In this document: one piece after another, positions 1 through 12,328 of the stretch
How the letters are laid out: every line of letters begins with the position of its first letter
Numbering within the stretch: position 1 is the stretch's first letter
Program-made: the position numbers and the translations under genes
Notes under the pieces: generated by a model
Told to the model about the DNA's origin: nothing
Database searches by the model: none
Seen by the model: only the letters and a program-made list of their open reading frames with translations
Source of the DNA: Liolophura sinensis
Taxonomy: Eukaryota; Mollusca; Polyplacophora; Chitonida; Chitonidae
Reading direction: 5' to 3'
Assembly (NCBI RefSeq): GCF_032854445.1
Contig: NC_088295.1
Coordinates: forward strand, 14,247,385 to 14,311,384
Length of the DNA stretch: 64,000 bases

Positions 1-2638
1 ACATCAACATTTCTTCCCTTCGTTTCTTGGTCATCTGTAGAGAAAAGGAAATACTATCTCGTTCAACAGAAGAAAAATATACAACAACACATTAGATATA
101 TGTTTATGTAATAAATGACCGCAGCACCATACATGTAATCAATACATTTAGATCACTTCTGCCCACAAAATGAGATTTAAGCCTACTTTACTGAATAACT
201 ATGCCATTTACAAAACCATTAACAATATTTTTATTTCTAGGCATGTCCTGAAATGTTTGCCTACATCTACTGCTGTTTGATTTATTCATCCATTTATTTG
301 ATTGGTGTTTTACGCCGTACTCAAGAATATTTCACTTATATGGCGACCGTCAGCATTATGGTGGGTGGAAACCAGGCAGAGCCCAAGGGAAACCCACGAC
401 CATCCGCAGGTTGCTGGCAGACCTTCCCACTTACGGCCGGAGAGGAAGCCAGCATGAGCTGGACTTGAACTCACAGCGACCGCATTGGTGAGAGACTCCT
501 GGGTCATTGCGCTGTGTTAGCACGCGAACGAACTGGGCCACGGAGGCCCCACTGCTGTTTGAAGGGTGTCATACATTAGTACAGCATAAAGTAGTCACGC
601 AGAAGTATGTGCAACAATACAAAATCAAATTTGTAAATCAAATCCTTACCATTGGAGGAAGTATTGGTACACCACCAAATGTGACTTTTGAGACAAAGTT
701 GTTTTCCATGTAGTTTGTTATTGAAGAAATGTCCAATGAGTCAAGTTTATCCCCCTTCTCCTCAAAGTAATCCATCATCTCCTCCATGTTAGAAGATGTA
801 AGACTTCCAGCACTACAATCCTGCATACATTAACAACACCATGGACTAAATAGCACAATCAGGTTACACATGTTTCTATACATCATACCTTTGTCTCCAC
901 GTATTCTTTATGTCCCAAATACAAGTACCATGTTTCTCCTAAAATTTGGGACACCTGGTCTGATTATTTTAGCCAGCATATATGTAATTCTAGCAGGAAT
1001 ATTGAGTTTCTGTTTCTCACATTGCAAGACCATCTAATGAACAACATATTCATATCTTTACTTTTCCAAAAGACTGGAAAGAAATGTAATATTCTATTTT
1101 CAACACTACTAATATCTGTCCCAAATTTTAGAAGAATTTTAGAAGAAGGTAAACATGCAAGTCAAAATCACTTTTTGCAAACTAAAGTAAAAACAACTCT
1201 GACAATATGTTATTAAAGTAAAGTGGCATTAGTACCAACAAGAGAATGATTATACATGTAACAGAGATAAAAGTGTTCAGACAAACCCGAAATACAATGG
1301 TACACAATATTGTCTAGTTTAAACTTTACCTGCTTATCGTTGTTTTGAAAAGTATGCAGTAACACCTCTTCATGAGTACATCTTGGAACAAATTCAGAGT
1401 GTACTATATATGTGTCACATATGATGGTTACCAGAACATGTATTTACAGTGAAATCTACCAAGACAACATTACAACAGAAATATTTTTACCTGAGTATTG
1501 TTGAATATAAAGGTCACACCCTTTTTCTTATAACCCACATAGGCAGGTCTCCAAAACAAGCACAACAAATCCTGAGCCAATCTGATATTGGATACAGTTT
1601 TATGTCAGAATAACTCTCTCTCTTAACACAAGGTAGTGGGTCATATTCAGGTGACAGTGACAATCTGATTTCAGTGGTAAAGGCACAGTCTCCACTCAAA
1701 CAATACACAAAAAAAAAAAATCTGGCAAAAAGCCCGGACTGGTGACCTGAAACACCCCTCTATACAGTGGCATGGTCCGTCGGTAAAGAAGCCACTTACA
1801 TACTGAGATCCTCATCATACTTGGTAATGTCAGGGCTTCTATGACTTCAGACTACATTTTCTTGATTACTTTGTTATAGTTAAACTATACTTCACTTGTA
1901 TACATACAATAACATGTACGTAGGTGCATGTAGAATTTAGCAATATTTAACACATCAGCATGATGACTGGCAATATTAAGTTTGGCTTCTGTTGAGTACA
2001 TTGCAACTTGAAGGTTTATCTTGGAAATCTGCCAGATGTACATCTACCTTACATTCAATGCAGTGGCTTTCAAATAACTATTTACTGTTGTAGGGGTTGG
2101 GTGGAAATGTGTTGACGTGGCAGTGTCACAAAATTAAGTGGCAGGTTGTTTGTCTTACGCCCACTCAGCTTCAAGAACCTTGTATTTTCTGAAAATTCCT
2201 GGTCCATCAAGCTTACTATACTGAAAATAGCATTACAAACAACAATCAACAGAAGATCTAGTCTAACCAATGGTGCCTCAAGTTTAAACTTGGGTGTTTA
2301 CAAATGGTGACATAGTCTCTTACACTATTTGCTGTCTTGAATTTCAGTTGGAATGGACAGTGTGTACTGTTCCACATTAAAGAATAACTCTGACATGGGG
2401 GGAGATATTTGAGTTGACAGTATTGCCACACTTTCGAGTAAGTTTTTAGATGATTTGGCAACTTTGGGAATGTATAAGACTCCGTGGTAGCCTAGTGTAG
2501 ACTAATGAGTAATATGTACATAAAGCTACAGAGTAATGGAGGTGGCATATTTTTGGCTTGTTCATGTTTACTGGATGACAGTCTGTCAGTTGTTGAGATT
2601 ATTACAAAGTCATCTAGCTAAAATACCTTGTCAGACAT
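1..2638 (-). CDS. Unrecognised minus-strand gene, 5' part, runs off the window start
   Basis: I do not recognise this gene. The best exon is 650-820: 57 open codons, a TGCAG acceptor at its upstream end, a GTAAGG donor at its downstream end, phase 0 at both ends, and an acidic, Ser-rich translation containing NMEEMMDYFEEKGDKLDSLD. Compatible pieces are 1-39 (phase 0 after a CTCTACAG acceptor, reading MTKKRREEMLM and cut by the window edge) and 1330-1403 (ending phase 0 at CAG/GTAAAG, with THEEVLLHTF). Weaker pieces are 1491-1571 (phase 0, containing FWRPAYVGYKKKG) and a possible first coding exon at 2627-2638 (MSDK followed by GTATTT). The 1491-1571 and 1330-1403 pieces do not match in phase and are only 86 bases apart, so at least one boundary is wrong. 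The gene would start next to the divergent promoter it shares with FLCN. Exon 650-820 is fairly sure; the assembly is inference. Confidence 0.4.
281..550 (-). mobile_element. tRNA-derived SINE, family A, near full length
   Basis: Read on the minus strand, the element has a tRNA-like head with an A box (GGCTCAGTT in better copies, GGCCCAGTT here) and a B box (GAGTTCAAGTCC). A conserved middle carries the Pol III-independent core around CCAGCAACCTGCGGATGG. The tail reads CTTGAGTACGGCGTAAAACACC followed by AAAT-type repeats. It is flanked by a perfect 12-bp target duplication ACTGCTGTTTGA at 269-280 and 551-562, so both ends are defined. It lies in the intron downstream of exon 650-820 of the unrecognised gene. 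It resembles SINEs of molluscan genomes; whether it is one of the described MetaSINEs needs a library search. Confidence 0.9.
1580..2620. other. Presumed 5' intron of the unrecognised gene
   Basis: No supported exon, RNA gene or clear mobile element was found here. The minus-strand open stretches at 2082-2270 and 2258-2461 lack convincing splice signals and have low-complexity, non-conserved-looking translations. Confidence 0.4.
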
Positions 2639-2758
2639 CGTGAGGATCTTCAGAAGTTACGTCTGATAAGCCATAACAATCGCCCAGTCTAAACGTGTCA
2701 CTCTGAAAATATGTTGAGACGAGATTGAACAAGTTAGAAACTTGATGTTTGCTGAGAA

Positions 2759-2787
2759 ATTTATTTATTTATTTATTTATTTATTTT
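2759..2787. repeat. TTTA microsatellite
   Basis: An uninterrupted run of about seven TTTA units lies between the possible start of the minus-strand gene and the promoter-like stretch. It resembles SINE tail repeats, but no SINE body adjoins it. Confidence 0.85.
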
Positions 2788-2879
2788 TGCCTGTTCATCT
2801 TAAGAAATCAAGAATTTGTGAGCAATCGAGATTTTACCATTCCTTCATTCTCACCCTTTTTAAACTAATCCCAGTCTTG

Positions 2880-3080
2880 GTAGACATCGTCCTGGTAAAA
2901 GTAGTGAGGTTTCATCGAGCAGGCGCCATTGTGAAACAAAGCGGTATAACTAGGTGCAAGTTGAAAAATCCTCAATGATTGGTCAGTTACTCATAGCCTG
3001 GCCAATCGTAGCGTGTGACACGGGCTGGCTTGAGAGCACGATGACGTTCAAGCATGTGATGTAAACATGGTAGATCTTCA
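2880..3080. promoter_or_regulatory. Probable divergent promoter of FLCN and the minus-strand gene
   Basis: An ATTGG (2978-2982) and a CCAAT (3002-3006) face each other 19 bases apart. They are followed by a CRE-like TGACGT at 3042-3047 and an E-box-like CATGTGAT at 3053-3060. A GGCGCCATTGT word near 2920 resembles a YY1 site. CpG density is higher than in the flanks. Opposed CCAAT boxes and CRE sites are usual in TATA-less divergent promoters. Transcription start sites cannot be read from the sequence, so the bidirectional role is inference. The E-box is of interest because FLCN controls TFE3/TFEB-family factors, but it is not a full CLEAR site. Confidence 0.5.
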
Positions 3081-3732
3081 GTTGAATGGATCTCTGTAAA
3101 AGGTTTGTATCTTTGCTTGAAATATAGCAATTAAACCTGGTAATTAGTAGAAGACAAGGAAGGAAGTCTTCATGTGTTATCACTAGTAAATCCACACAAG
3201 CATGAAACTATAGTGGAAATCTGATAAATTCCATCTCCAACCGCCGTATGTGAATCACAGCCCTACAGAGCTAACAGCTTGTTGGCTTTAGTGTGAATGC
3301 CACAGCAATATGTATGCGTTGACTTGAGATTCATCTAACGTGGGATTTCAAAATTTTATAACATCCATTATATAGACATCAGAATTGTCAGAACACTACC
3401 AACCTGATGTAGGCCTATTATGTGTGAATACACCTAGATTATACCTCTAGCTCTACGTACATCAACACCCTTGCTAATACTATGGGGTAGAGCTACAGAA
3501 TGTTCTATTTGATTTTCTTGGTGTAGTGCCCGAGATGTAACAGCTCACACCTCAGGCATGTTTTTCGTGTCTCATGCGCAGATATGAGTGCTACAATTTC
3601 GAGGCCCTTCTTTTAATTCATTCTTATATCTCAACATTTTTAACTGTGAAGAAGTGTTGTAATGTATCTTTTGAAACCCTTTTCTTAAAATTTCAGCTTT
3701 CCTTTGGACTAAACGAAGTTGGAAACTTAAAG

Positions 3733-6700
3733 ATGAATGCCATTATATCATTGTGTCATTTTTGTGAGTTCCATGGCCCAAGGATTTTATTTTGTACTCA
3801 GCCAATTCACCAGCAGGAGAGCCTTCATGATAGTGATGGTAACTCATCTGATTCCGGGTCAGTCTTACGAGACAGGGGATTTCGTTCACCCTCTCTCAGC
3901 TCTGGTCGATCAGGAGAACCATTAACACCTGTCATACTCTCACCCAAAACAGATTCTTGTGAAGTAAGCTGTGACTGTTTTGTTTTGACTAAAGAGATTC
4001 TTGTGAAGTAAGCTGTTTTGTTATGCCTAAACTCTACAACACTTTTTATTTGATTCTTATAATCATCTGAATGTGAATAATCCTGCTCCTTATTTGACTG
4101 ATGTGATATTTTTACCTTGGATCGGTGTTAATTTTTACCAATACAGCATTACAAAATTAATATATACTGTAACAAAAATATTAAATATTAATTTTCAGGA
4201 CATTAATTGATGGGAGTTTAATGCCTAGTGACAAATCAGTCATTCTAATGACATGTTCATGTATGTTGTGTAGTTATGTTACTGTACCAATCTGTCTTTA
4301 CCTTTCTCCTTGTGCAGGCTTGTTATTCTGTCCAGTCTGGATACGTCAGCCATGATGATGAAGCTCAGGTGAGCTATGTCAGCAATCAGCATCCTCATCA
4401 TCCACAGGTGTTTTCCATGGTGCGACAGGCATGTGTGAGGAGTCTTAGTTGTGAGGTTAGTTATGGTTGAATACTCTGTTTCTTTATACTGCAAACTAGG
4501 AGCACTGATCTCGAATTATTACAAGAAACGGTCAGTAAGATTCGTAATAACCAGCAAAACTATGTTATGTAATTCCTTAAGTCCTCAATATCCTATGTAT
4601 TTAGAGCTTGATCATTTGTTGCCTGTATTGTAAAACAAGACTCATGCTTATTGTGATGTACATCATGTGTAATCAGTACTCTTGTCGGCCTGATCAGAAA
4701 ACTTCCTGACTTATCCTTCACCATACTGTTTTTTAAATATAATCTTCAGGTGTGTCCAGGCAGAGAAGGTCCTATATTTTTTGGAGATGAACAGCGTGGT
4801 CATGTGCTGAGTTATACATTTTACATCAGAGACAGTCAGGCACGGGGCCTGCAGAGGTGGTACAGTATCCTTGTTATCATGATGGATAAGATCTACCTGC
4901 TCAACTCCTGGCCATTTCTCGTGCCAAATTTGAGAGTGGTCATTAACAAACTGCAGCAGAAAGCACAGAGGGTTCATGATGAGGAACAGACCCGTTGTCC
5001 TCAGAGGTCCTTTAGACTGATTAATTCAGGTATGAGTGTCACACCTGGCAACTTCAGACATCAGAGAGGCGTCAACAGACCAGCAAGGTCGTTGGTGGAA
5101 TTGACTGATGACAGAACTGTATTCAAACTTCTCCATGTGTCTTTTGCATGGATTCTAAAGGCTTGTGGTAACAGGATAACAGAAACACTGCTAGAGGGAC
5201 CTCCTACAGAGGATTCCATCATTGACATGGAGAAACAGGAAGGTAAAACACAAACAGGAATATATTGACATAGTAGAAATAAATCCTTTTGGAAATATAT
5301 ATGGTTAAACTTCCATAGAGATCAATTTCAGACATGATGTCCATCCTTAAGGGTATGCTGTTAGGTGTGGTAGACGTGGGAATACGCTGATGTTTTCTCT
5401 GGATGCATGCTCTACAATGATTTTAGTAGACTTACAATGAAGTCAGTAGTTCTCTGCTCCCTTGCATGTGGAATGTGTCATTGTGGCCAAAGTCAAAGGA
5501 GTTCTTCTGCCAGTTTTATGGAATCATTTTCAGGAGCATATTTAACTGTGACGCAACATATGAAGGTAGCTGCGGATGTTTTGTCTCTTGGCTAGATTTC
5601 AGTTGGTTCACCAAACTGATGTCACTGACCCAGACATAAATTTTTAGCTCGCCTGTATAAAGGCTGCTAGGTGTAGCTTATGTCATACCATGAGCGTCGG
5701 CGTCAGCATCAAATAATAGAGAAAGCAATGTTAAATAAAATGTTAGCGGTGCTATCTTAAAAAAACTCTCCAGGTATTGAGCTCAGGATTTGCCCACCTG
5801 TAGAGCACAATAGCAAGAGGGGGATATTCCATTGTTGATTCGATGTGTGCATATGAAGTACCGCGAATTACTGAATTCCTGACTTTGTGTATTGTGTATA
5901 AGAATCAAGGTTAAAAAATAGTGTGAGTGGGTGGTTTCTCAAAAAGTACTAAATGTATTGAGCTCAGGGTTTGCACACATGTAGAGCAGAATAGCATGAG
6001 GGGGTAGAGCAGGATAGTAGGAGGCGTATATTCCAGCGTTCATTGGGTGTGTGCATATTAAATACCATAAATTCCTGACTTAGTGTATTCTATATTACAA
6101 TCACTGTTAAACAGAATGCTAAGTTTGGTAAAATATTGTATGTATTGACCTGAAGTTTTGTATATGCATACGTAATTACACAGGCTAGATATCTGGAGTA
6201 GAGGGGAAATTCCTTTTCAGCATCGTACCTTGGAGACTGACTTCTGCTTTAATCTCCTGGAATTGACCTTAATAATCATGATTAATACTGTACAGAGCTC
6301 ATTCAATTGCTTTACACTGCATAAAAAACTTGTTACTTTGTACTCACAGAAACTGAAGAAGGATTTATCAAGTTATTTTCAAAAAAAGTGGGTCTTGAAG
6401 ATGAAGAAAGTGCAGAAAGCAGCTCAACCAAAGAACAGGGTGACACAGAGGCCAAAGGGGAGGTAACTGGGGCAATAGAAGGGAGTTCAGTGCTGTGTAT
6501 AAAGAATCTCAGAAAACTGCTTCAGGTAAAAGTTATTGCAGCCAGTAAATCAGGGCTTTTCTTTTTTTCAAATTCTTGTGGCTTAAAATTTGAATTGGTG
6601 GTGAGCTATTTAGTTTTAGTTGTGTAGTTCTAAGCTGAGTAAAGGATAAATATGTTTGTGAAACTGAAACAGGCTGAACACTGGTGCCAATAGCACACAA

Positions 6701-8941
6701 ATTTATAACTCAGGCTTGTTTATTCATGACCCCATCAACAGCTGTTTTGAGTTACACATGTAGGTTAATAGATGTATGAGTTTGATTGTCACTGAACTGA
6801 TTGCTTTGAAAACACTTATGCCTGACAAATACTGTCTGGTACTGAAAACATGACATGTCTTTGTGAATAGCTGTTCTTTGGTTGATGTTGGTTTCTAACA
6901 AATTAAAGCATTTCCATGTGGCTAGTTAATGCATTTTGAAGAGCAGTAGGATTAAAAACCTTAAGAATACTGAAGCAATGATAATCTTTTAGCTGGTTTC
7001 ACTGTTGAACTTATGTTGCCTTGGGAGGACATTGCTAAGAAGTACCAGCATTCTCTCATCAGCTACATGTATAATGTGTTATGTCAGGTGTGTGATGTCA
7101 CTCTTCATAATCTTTTCAGATCCTTGGAGATCACAAATTCCAAGTCCTAGCGCACCATGTTGTCATTGGCAACCAGATAATTGTGAGAGGAAGTCATAAA
7201 GCTGTTGTCAGAGATATCCTGAATTGTTTAAAGGTAAAGATAAATGAAAATAATTCTTCTCTGGTGACTGCTGAAGTTTGAGGTCACCAGGCCATCCTTA
7301 TAAAATTATTTCTCAGGCGTATTAAAACATGGCCTTATGAGGAAAACTAGAGACATTGAAAACATTTTGCAAAGAGAAATACATGTGTTACATGTAAAGT
7401 GTTAGATGTATATGCAATGAAGTTCAAGTGGTAAAGTAAGTACTGGTAAGATCTTGTAACTCTCTGTTATCCAGTGTTTATTGCCCAGAGGCTGTAGCAG
7501 GGTTGTCCCATACAGTACCTCATATGAAGAGTCCTGGAAATGCAATTTTTTGGGTTTGGCACCAGATGTCGCTGTTCCGAGTCATGTGATATCAGATGAG
7601 ATGTTTCTACTGGTCATTGTTGACCCCATTGACAAGTGCCAGGATGCTGATTGCGTGAAGCTGGATATGTTTGAGTATGAGTTACAGTCAGCCACAACTT
7701 TACCTTCCAAAGGTAAACTCTAGTTCTCTAAAACATTGTGAAAATTAAGAGTGGAGATTTTCAGATATTCAGGTACGAAACAGGTACAAGTAAAAATGAA
7801 ACATTTAAATCTGAGTACCATATTTTAACAACTTTTTAGTTATATGTGCTGTCATATTAGCCTTATGCCCCCTTTAGAGTAAATGTGAATAATTGCATTT
7901 GAATTTAAACTTTTTTTAAGCTGAAGAGTTTTTTTCATCTTGATATTTATTGTTTATCTGGGTATTGCTTTTGTTTATGTTGTTATTGGCTATGATGAGG
8001 TAAAGAAAATGCAGACCCTGTGCTTACAAGTGGAGAAAATATTGACATGGAAGAAATTGCCTATGCATTAACTTTAAATAAGTTTGAATGAAGCATGAAT
8101 AGCTAAATATTTGTCCTGTCACAGTTATCATATTTTAATTCTTAGGGCCAAGTGTCCTAGGCAAAATGGTATTGGCTTTGAAAAATGGAAACCTGAATGA
8201 TGAAGTTGTGGAGCAGTGCTTGATTTGCATCAAGGAAGAGTGGATGAAGTATGTTGTCTTTTTGTTTATTTGTTTATTTATTTGATTAATGTTTCACACT
8301 GACTCAAGAATATTTCACTCGCACAAAGGCAACCAGCATTATGGAGGGAGTAAACCAGACAGACGATCTGCAGGTTGCTAGTACACATTCTCACATGCGA
8401 CCAGAGAAGCCAGCATAAGCTGGACTTGAATTCACAGCAATCACATTAGTGCTAGGCTATAGCTGATCACTCAGCCATGTGTTTTCATTTGTACTAATAT
8501 ATCTGGAACTTTTATTACTCATACATGTGTGGGAATGCATTGTGACATGCACCATATACATGTTTGCATAACTATGTGTAATATACTAGTGTTTTATGAG
8601 GTCACAAAAAATATGTAAGCTAATGTTGTTGTTGTCAATGCTCTTCATATACCAGTACACAAATTATATGTACAGTAAATACTTTCCATGATATGTGGTT
8701 TGAAAATAACAGGATGTTATTTAGTGTTGATGTTTTTTATGTTTTTAGCAAGGTGAAAGTGCTATTTAAGTTCACAAAGGCTGGTGGGAGTCGTTCTGAA
8801 GAGGATCGTAAAAAGCTGTTACAGGTAGTGGGAGCCCAGCCTGAGGATAAGCCCATGTTAAAATTTTGGATGACAGGACTCAGCGTGCAATACAGGACTC
8901 ATATTTTGTCTGCTTCAAAAAGTCAGGCCAGTCCCTTGTGA
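3733..8941 (+). CDS. FLCN: Folliculin, Rag GTPase-activating protein
   Basis: Folliculin, with FNIP proteins, acts at the lysosome as the GAP for RagC/D and so controls mTORC1 and TFE3/TFEB signalling. Coding exons are 3733-3963, 4318-4455, 4750-5242, 6350-6525, 7120-7233, 7475-7712, 8146-8248 and 8749-8941. All have GT-AG borders and matching phases, giving about 561 residues (human 579). The N-terminal longin half opens [17 protein letters not shown] and contains [18 protein letters not shown]. The catalytic arginine finger (human Arg164) is kept as R155 in [12 protein letters not shown]. The C-terminal DENN half has [20 protein letters not shown] and [10 protein letters not shown], and ends at SKSQASPL. 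The start is the conserved MNAI; in-frame residues upstream are not conserved, and an acceptor TTTCAG at 3691-3696 implies a 5' noncoding exon. No defect was seen. The exons match human folliculin closely by recall, so the call is firm. Confidence 0.96.
5643..6175 (+). repeat. Interspersed element of tandem monomers, about 181-187 bp, in a FLCN intron
   Basis: Three head-to-tail copies of a unit containing TATTGAGCTCAGG, a TGTAGAGCAnAATAGCA(T)GAGGG block and CCTGACTT(A)GTGTATT begin near 5775, 5956 and 6143, giving periods of 181 and 187. The array is preceded at 5646 by AGCTCGCCTGTATAAAGG and a GTCGGCGTC stretch, which may be an element end. Related copies lie at 52300-52556 and 56870-57170. 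The class is not known; oyster pearl-type or Helitron-like non-autonomous elements carry similar internal arrays, so that is one possibility. Confidence 0.75.
8262..8476 (-). mobile_element. Degenerate SINE, family A, in the last but one FLCN intron
   Basis: TTTA-rich tail, CTCAAGAATATTTCACT and CCAGCATTATGG words, GATCTGCAGGTTGCTAG core and GCTGGACTTGAATTCACAG B-box region appear in the order of family A on the minus strand. Many substitutions and small deletions make it an old copy. It begins 13 bases after the donor of exon 8146-8248 without damaging it. Confidence 0.8.
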
Positions 8942-9520
8942 AGAACTTGGCAGGCTGTACTTGTACAGGATACTTGGTTCTTGTACTTCCTGAATTTCTT
9001 TACCCATTTGATAAAGCAGCAGATAGCTAAAATCTGCAGTTTCCTCACACGGTGTTGTACATGACTTCCTTACTACTTTATCTCTGTAATGGTCATATCT
9101 GTCAAGTGACCTGTATTAAACTACGTGTAATTTGGTTCTAGGTCGTGATTCAAGGCTACATGTGACAGATGAGTATTCGATGTTATGCATGCATCTTTAC
9201 TATAATACATGACAGTCAAACAGTTGTCTCATCGAAAAAAGAATTACAGAATATTAGTATTATGATGTTCACAACATGTACTAACAGCAAGTACCCATAA
9301 TCATTTTGCTGTAATAATCTAATAGGTGCTGTAATGATATATAGGTTATTGGTATTCATGATTGTGCATTGTAATATTTTGTCAAGGTGTTTCACTAGGG
9401 AAGGTCATCAGTAAGTTAATTGGTTCATAATGCACTGCTGGTAGTGCCAAGTGTCATTGATCTCAGGTTCTCAAAATATGTGGAAAAAGATAAATAAAAA
9501 ACATTGTCTTTTCTTATTTT
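8942..9520 (+). other. FLCN: FLCN 3' UTR candidate region
   Basis: After the FLCN stop there is noncoding sequence with a candidate poly(A) signal ATTAAA at 9115-9120 and an AATAAA near 9493. Which is used cannot be decided from sequence alone. No other gene was seen. Confidence 0.5.
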
Positions 9521-9901
9521 CATATTTTAGTAATAGACTGAAAATGATGCAATAGACATGACATATACTGATTAAGGAGTTATTGTTTTCATGAAGTTTA
9601 GGCTATGATGAAGGAGCATAACTATGTGATTGTCAGATTAAGATTGGTGTGTAAGTGGCTTGACTACAGGATTATGCTAGGAACAGTGTCATAACTGGTG
9701 ACTCCTTGAGCAGGCTGTTCTCTATTCAAAACCTGAACACACCGGTTATGAATTAACATCTTTTATGAACCTTTATGTATGACGTTGGGCGAATCTCCAA
9801 TCCTTTCGTTCTTGCAACAACCTAATCATTATCAGATGGAACCCTTGTAAACCTTTAAACATCAACTTCCGTAAGTTGTTTGGACACCACTTTCCAACCC
9901 T

Positions 9902-10168
9902 GGACCCAGGAGCATGAAGCCGTCTTAGACTTAAGTCAGAAATAGTCTTAACTAATTTATTTGTGAACTTGTAGTCTTAACTAATTTATTTGTGAACTTG
10001 TATTTGAACTTCAGCACAAAATTTTAAATTTGTTACAAACTTTGTAGACAACTCTAAGTGTTGAAATAAAAATTTGTATGGTGAGCCACAATTTAAGTAC
10101 AGGAAACTGTTTTAAAGTTAAGACATAGTCTGACTTAAGTCTACGACAGCTTTGTGATATGGGGCCTG
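9902..10168. mobile_element. MITE-like element with long imperfect inverted ends
   Basis: TAGACTTAAGTCAGA at 9926-9940 is mirrored perfectly by TCTGACTTAAGTCTA at 10129-10143. The symmetry continues outward (GAAGCCGTCT against AGACAGCTTTG-type sequence, ending in GGACCC and GGGGCC) and inward (AGTCTTAACT against AGTTAAGACA), making inverted ends of roughly 50 bp with mismatches. No transposase is present. One arm has a perfect 29-bp tandem duplication at 9943-9971 and 9972-10000. Target duplications are not clear, so the superfamily is left open. Confidence 0.7.
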
Positions 10169-10169
10169 G

Positions 10170-11235
10170 CCTTCATACTTTATAAATTTCAAGAACAGGA
10201 GTCTTTAAGAAGGCTATCAACACTGAGATACTTAAGGTATACTAAATGACCTAAAATGTCATCCACAAAAGTGCATTTTTAGAGAGAAATAAATGTAAGT
10301 AAATATTATTTTTGGTGCTGAAACTTACACTTTTCCAGTAGAGTATCATTCCATGTTCCAGGCAAACCTCAAAACACCTTTCTAAAATCAGTAGGAGTCT
10401 TAGAACCAGGAAAATAGTCAAGTTAGCCATGGACGATAGTTATGGTCATTTAGTGCACTTTTCTGATCACCATTGTTTGCCTTGAAAACCTTTTTTGGCA
10501 ATATGTATGTGAGATACAAGAGTTTTAGTTTCAATAACTATTCCTTATGACAAACACAATAACATTGGTCAGTAACATTTTTGACATCGTCTGTTTATTT
10601 GCTTATTTGAATGTTCAGTGCTTGATTCAGGAAGACTTCACTTATCAGTAAATGTTGTTAGGCTCATGGGTGGAAGGACTTCAGATGGGCTCATTGCCAG
10701 GTATCTGATAAACCTGACACAAAGTCAAATGTGAATACTGCACCCCAGCCTGCAACTCATTGGCCAAAACCAGGGAAATTTCCTACAAAAGCCACTGTCC
10801 CCATTTTCTGACATTACAAGTGACTTTCGGTTAGTTGTGTTCAGCCATACTATATATAGAAACATCAACTTACGTTATTCAAAAAGGCTCTACTCCATAG
10901 GATTTTTCGCATTCAAGTAAAATCAAGTGTTTGAAGGTGTATGTTCCAAGCTGTTACCTTTATGATACCTAATTATATTGCTGATGGTCACTAAAGGACT
11001 TCAGAAGCACCTTGACCCAGCACTGAGGAGCCCTTATAAATTTGTCTCCATAGCTCCTTAAAGATTTATGATCACTATTGTGGATCTTACTGGCCATCAG
11101 TGGTGGTCTTAAAAAAAAGTTCATGTCCATCGCAGAATATTAAATCAATCATTCATTAATGCATTTAGAAATATTTCATCTGGTGAGTTTGGTTGTGGGT
11201 TTATGTAACGTGTTTGGGCCCCATACCTGCAAGAA
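10170..11235. other. Intergenic stretch without supported genes
   Basis: No gene was seen. A very worn SINE-like tail (TTTATTTGCTTATTTGAATG, then CAGGAAGACTTCACTTAT) lies around 10588-10680 on the minus strand, but is too degenerate to list alone. Confidence 0.4.
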
Positions 11236-11240
11236 GTGGC

Positions 11241-11500
11241 TATTTATTTGGTTGGTGTTCTATGTCGTGCTCAAGAATATTTCACTTATACGACGGCGGC
11301 CAGCATTATGGTGGGAAGAAACCGGGCAGAGCCCGGGGGAAACCCACGACCATCCGCAGGTTGCTGGAAGACCTTTCCACTTACGGCCAGAGAGGAAGCC
11401 AGAATGACCTGGACTTGATGTCACAGCGACCGCATTCGTGAGAGGCTCCTGGGTCATTACGCTCGCTAGCGCGCTAACCAACTGAGACACAGAGGCCCCC
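11241..11500 (-). mobile_element. SINE, family A, well preserved
   Basis: A nearly complete minus-strand copy with tail, the CCATAATGCTGG block, the CGACCATCCGCAGG core and a tRNA-like head ending in GAGGCCCC. It is flanked by a 10-bp near-repeat, CAAGAAGTGG (11230-11239) and CAAGAGGTGG (11503-11512), probably an aged target duplication. The CpG-bearing words are mostly intact, so it is among the younger copies here. Open frames across it are fortuitous. Confidence 0.88.
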
Positions 11501-11549
11501 GCCAAGAGGTGGTGGTCAACTAGTGGCATTCCCTTTTCTCCACCCATGA

Positions 11550-11625
11550 ACTTGAAAAACTTTTGAATAGGGCATTAAACATAGGCCAGATAAAAGAATA
11601 ATAAATAAATGAGTAAATAACAGTC
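11550..11625 (+). repeat. SINE 3' tail fragment
   Basis: ACTTTTGAATAGGGCATTAAACATAGGCC followed by AATAAATAAATGAG resembles a decayed plus-strand copy of the shared SINE tail. No head or core remains next to it. Confidence 0.5.
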
Positions 11626-12328
11626 GAAAGTATTTCTGATCATCACTATAATAGCCTTCGGAAACCTTCCTCATCAACCAGAAGCTTCTAAATCTTCTCG
11701 TATCATCTCTGCTGGTTTAGCCTTCTACATATCACTCAAAGCCTTCCAAACTACATTTGGCCATCCCATATGCGCCGCAGAGAACTTCCAGGTAGAGGAG
11801 ATCACTACTGACAATCAGAAAACGTTTATCCATCACTGGTCTTTCAAGAACCCATATGGCCATCAGTGGTCATCACGGCGAGGTACTGCCACTTTTCTGG
11901 TCATTGTCAAGCAACGATTTTGATCAAGAATTTCTCGGTGCCTGGGTTCAGCCGATCGATCGTACATGAGGAGCGTTTGGGGACCATTATATTCATTCAC
12001 AGAAATCTCCTCTGTCTTCTTGTAATTGACGTAATTTCAAATGCATATATATATATATTTATATGTTTATACCACACACTCATGCATGCACTTACATATA
12101 ATAAAAGTCTTGTGAGCTACATCAAATTCGTATCACATTGTGGTTATGATCGTGCTTTTGGCGACAAATTATGCCTCCGGTTATGCAAATTATAACCTAT
12201 CCCTGCAACTAGGAAACTGAAAGTGGTGGCAGATGTACGGAAAAGGGAACAAAGAGAACATTGAACACGGCTTAATAAAAATGGTGTGTAAAACCGTGTG
12301 CCCTCATACATTTGGTTACTTGCGCCTG

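Noticed and set aside
3574-3732. In-frame upstream extension of folliculin
   Set aside because: The conserved protein begins MNAI at 3733, and an acceptor at 3691-3696 shows the sequence before it is intron.
11159-11547. Several open frames of 60-95 codons on both strands
   Set aside because: They lie within or across a family A SINE and its flanks; similar frames recur wherever that SINE occurs.
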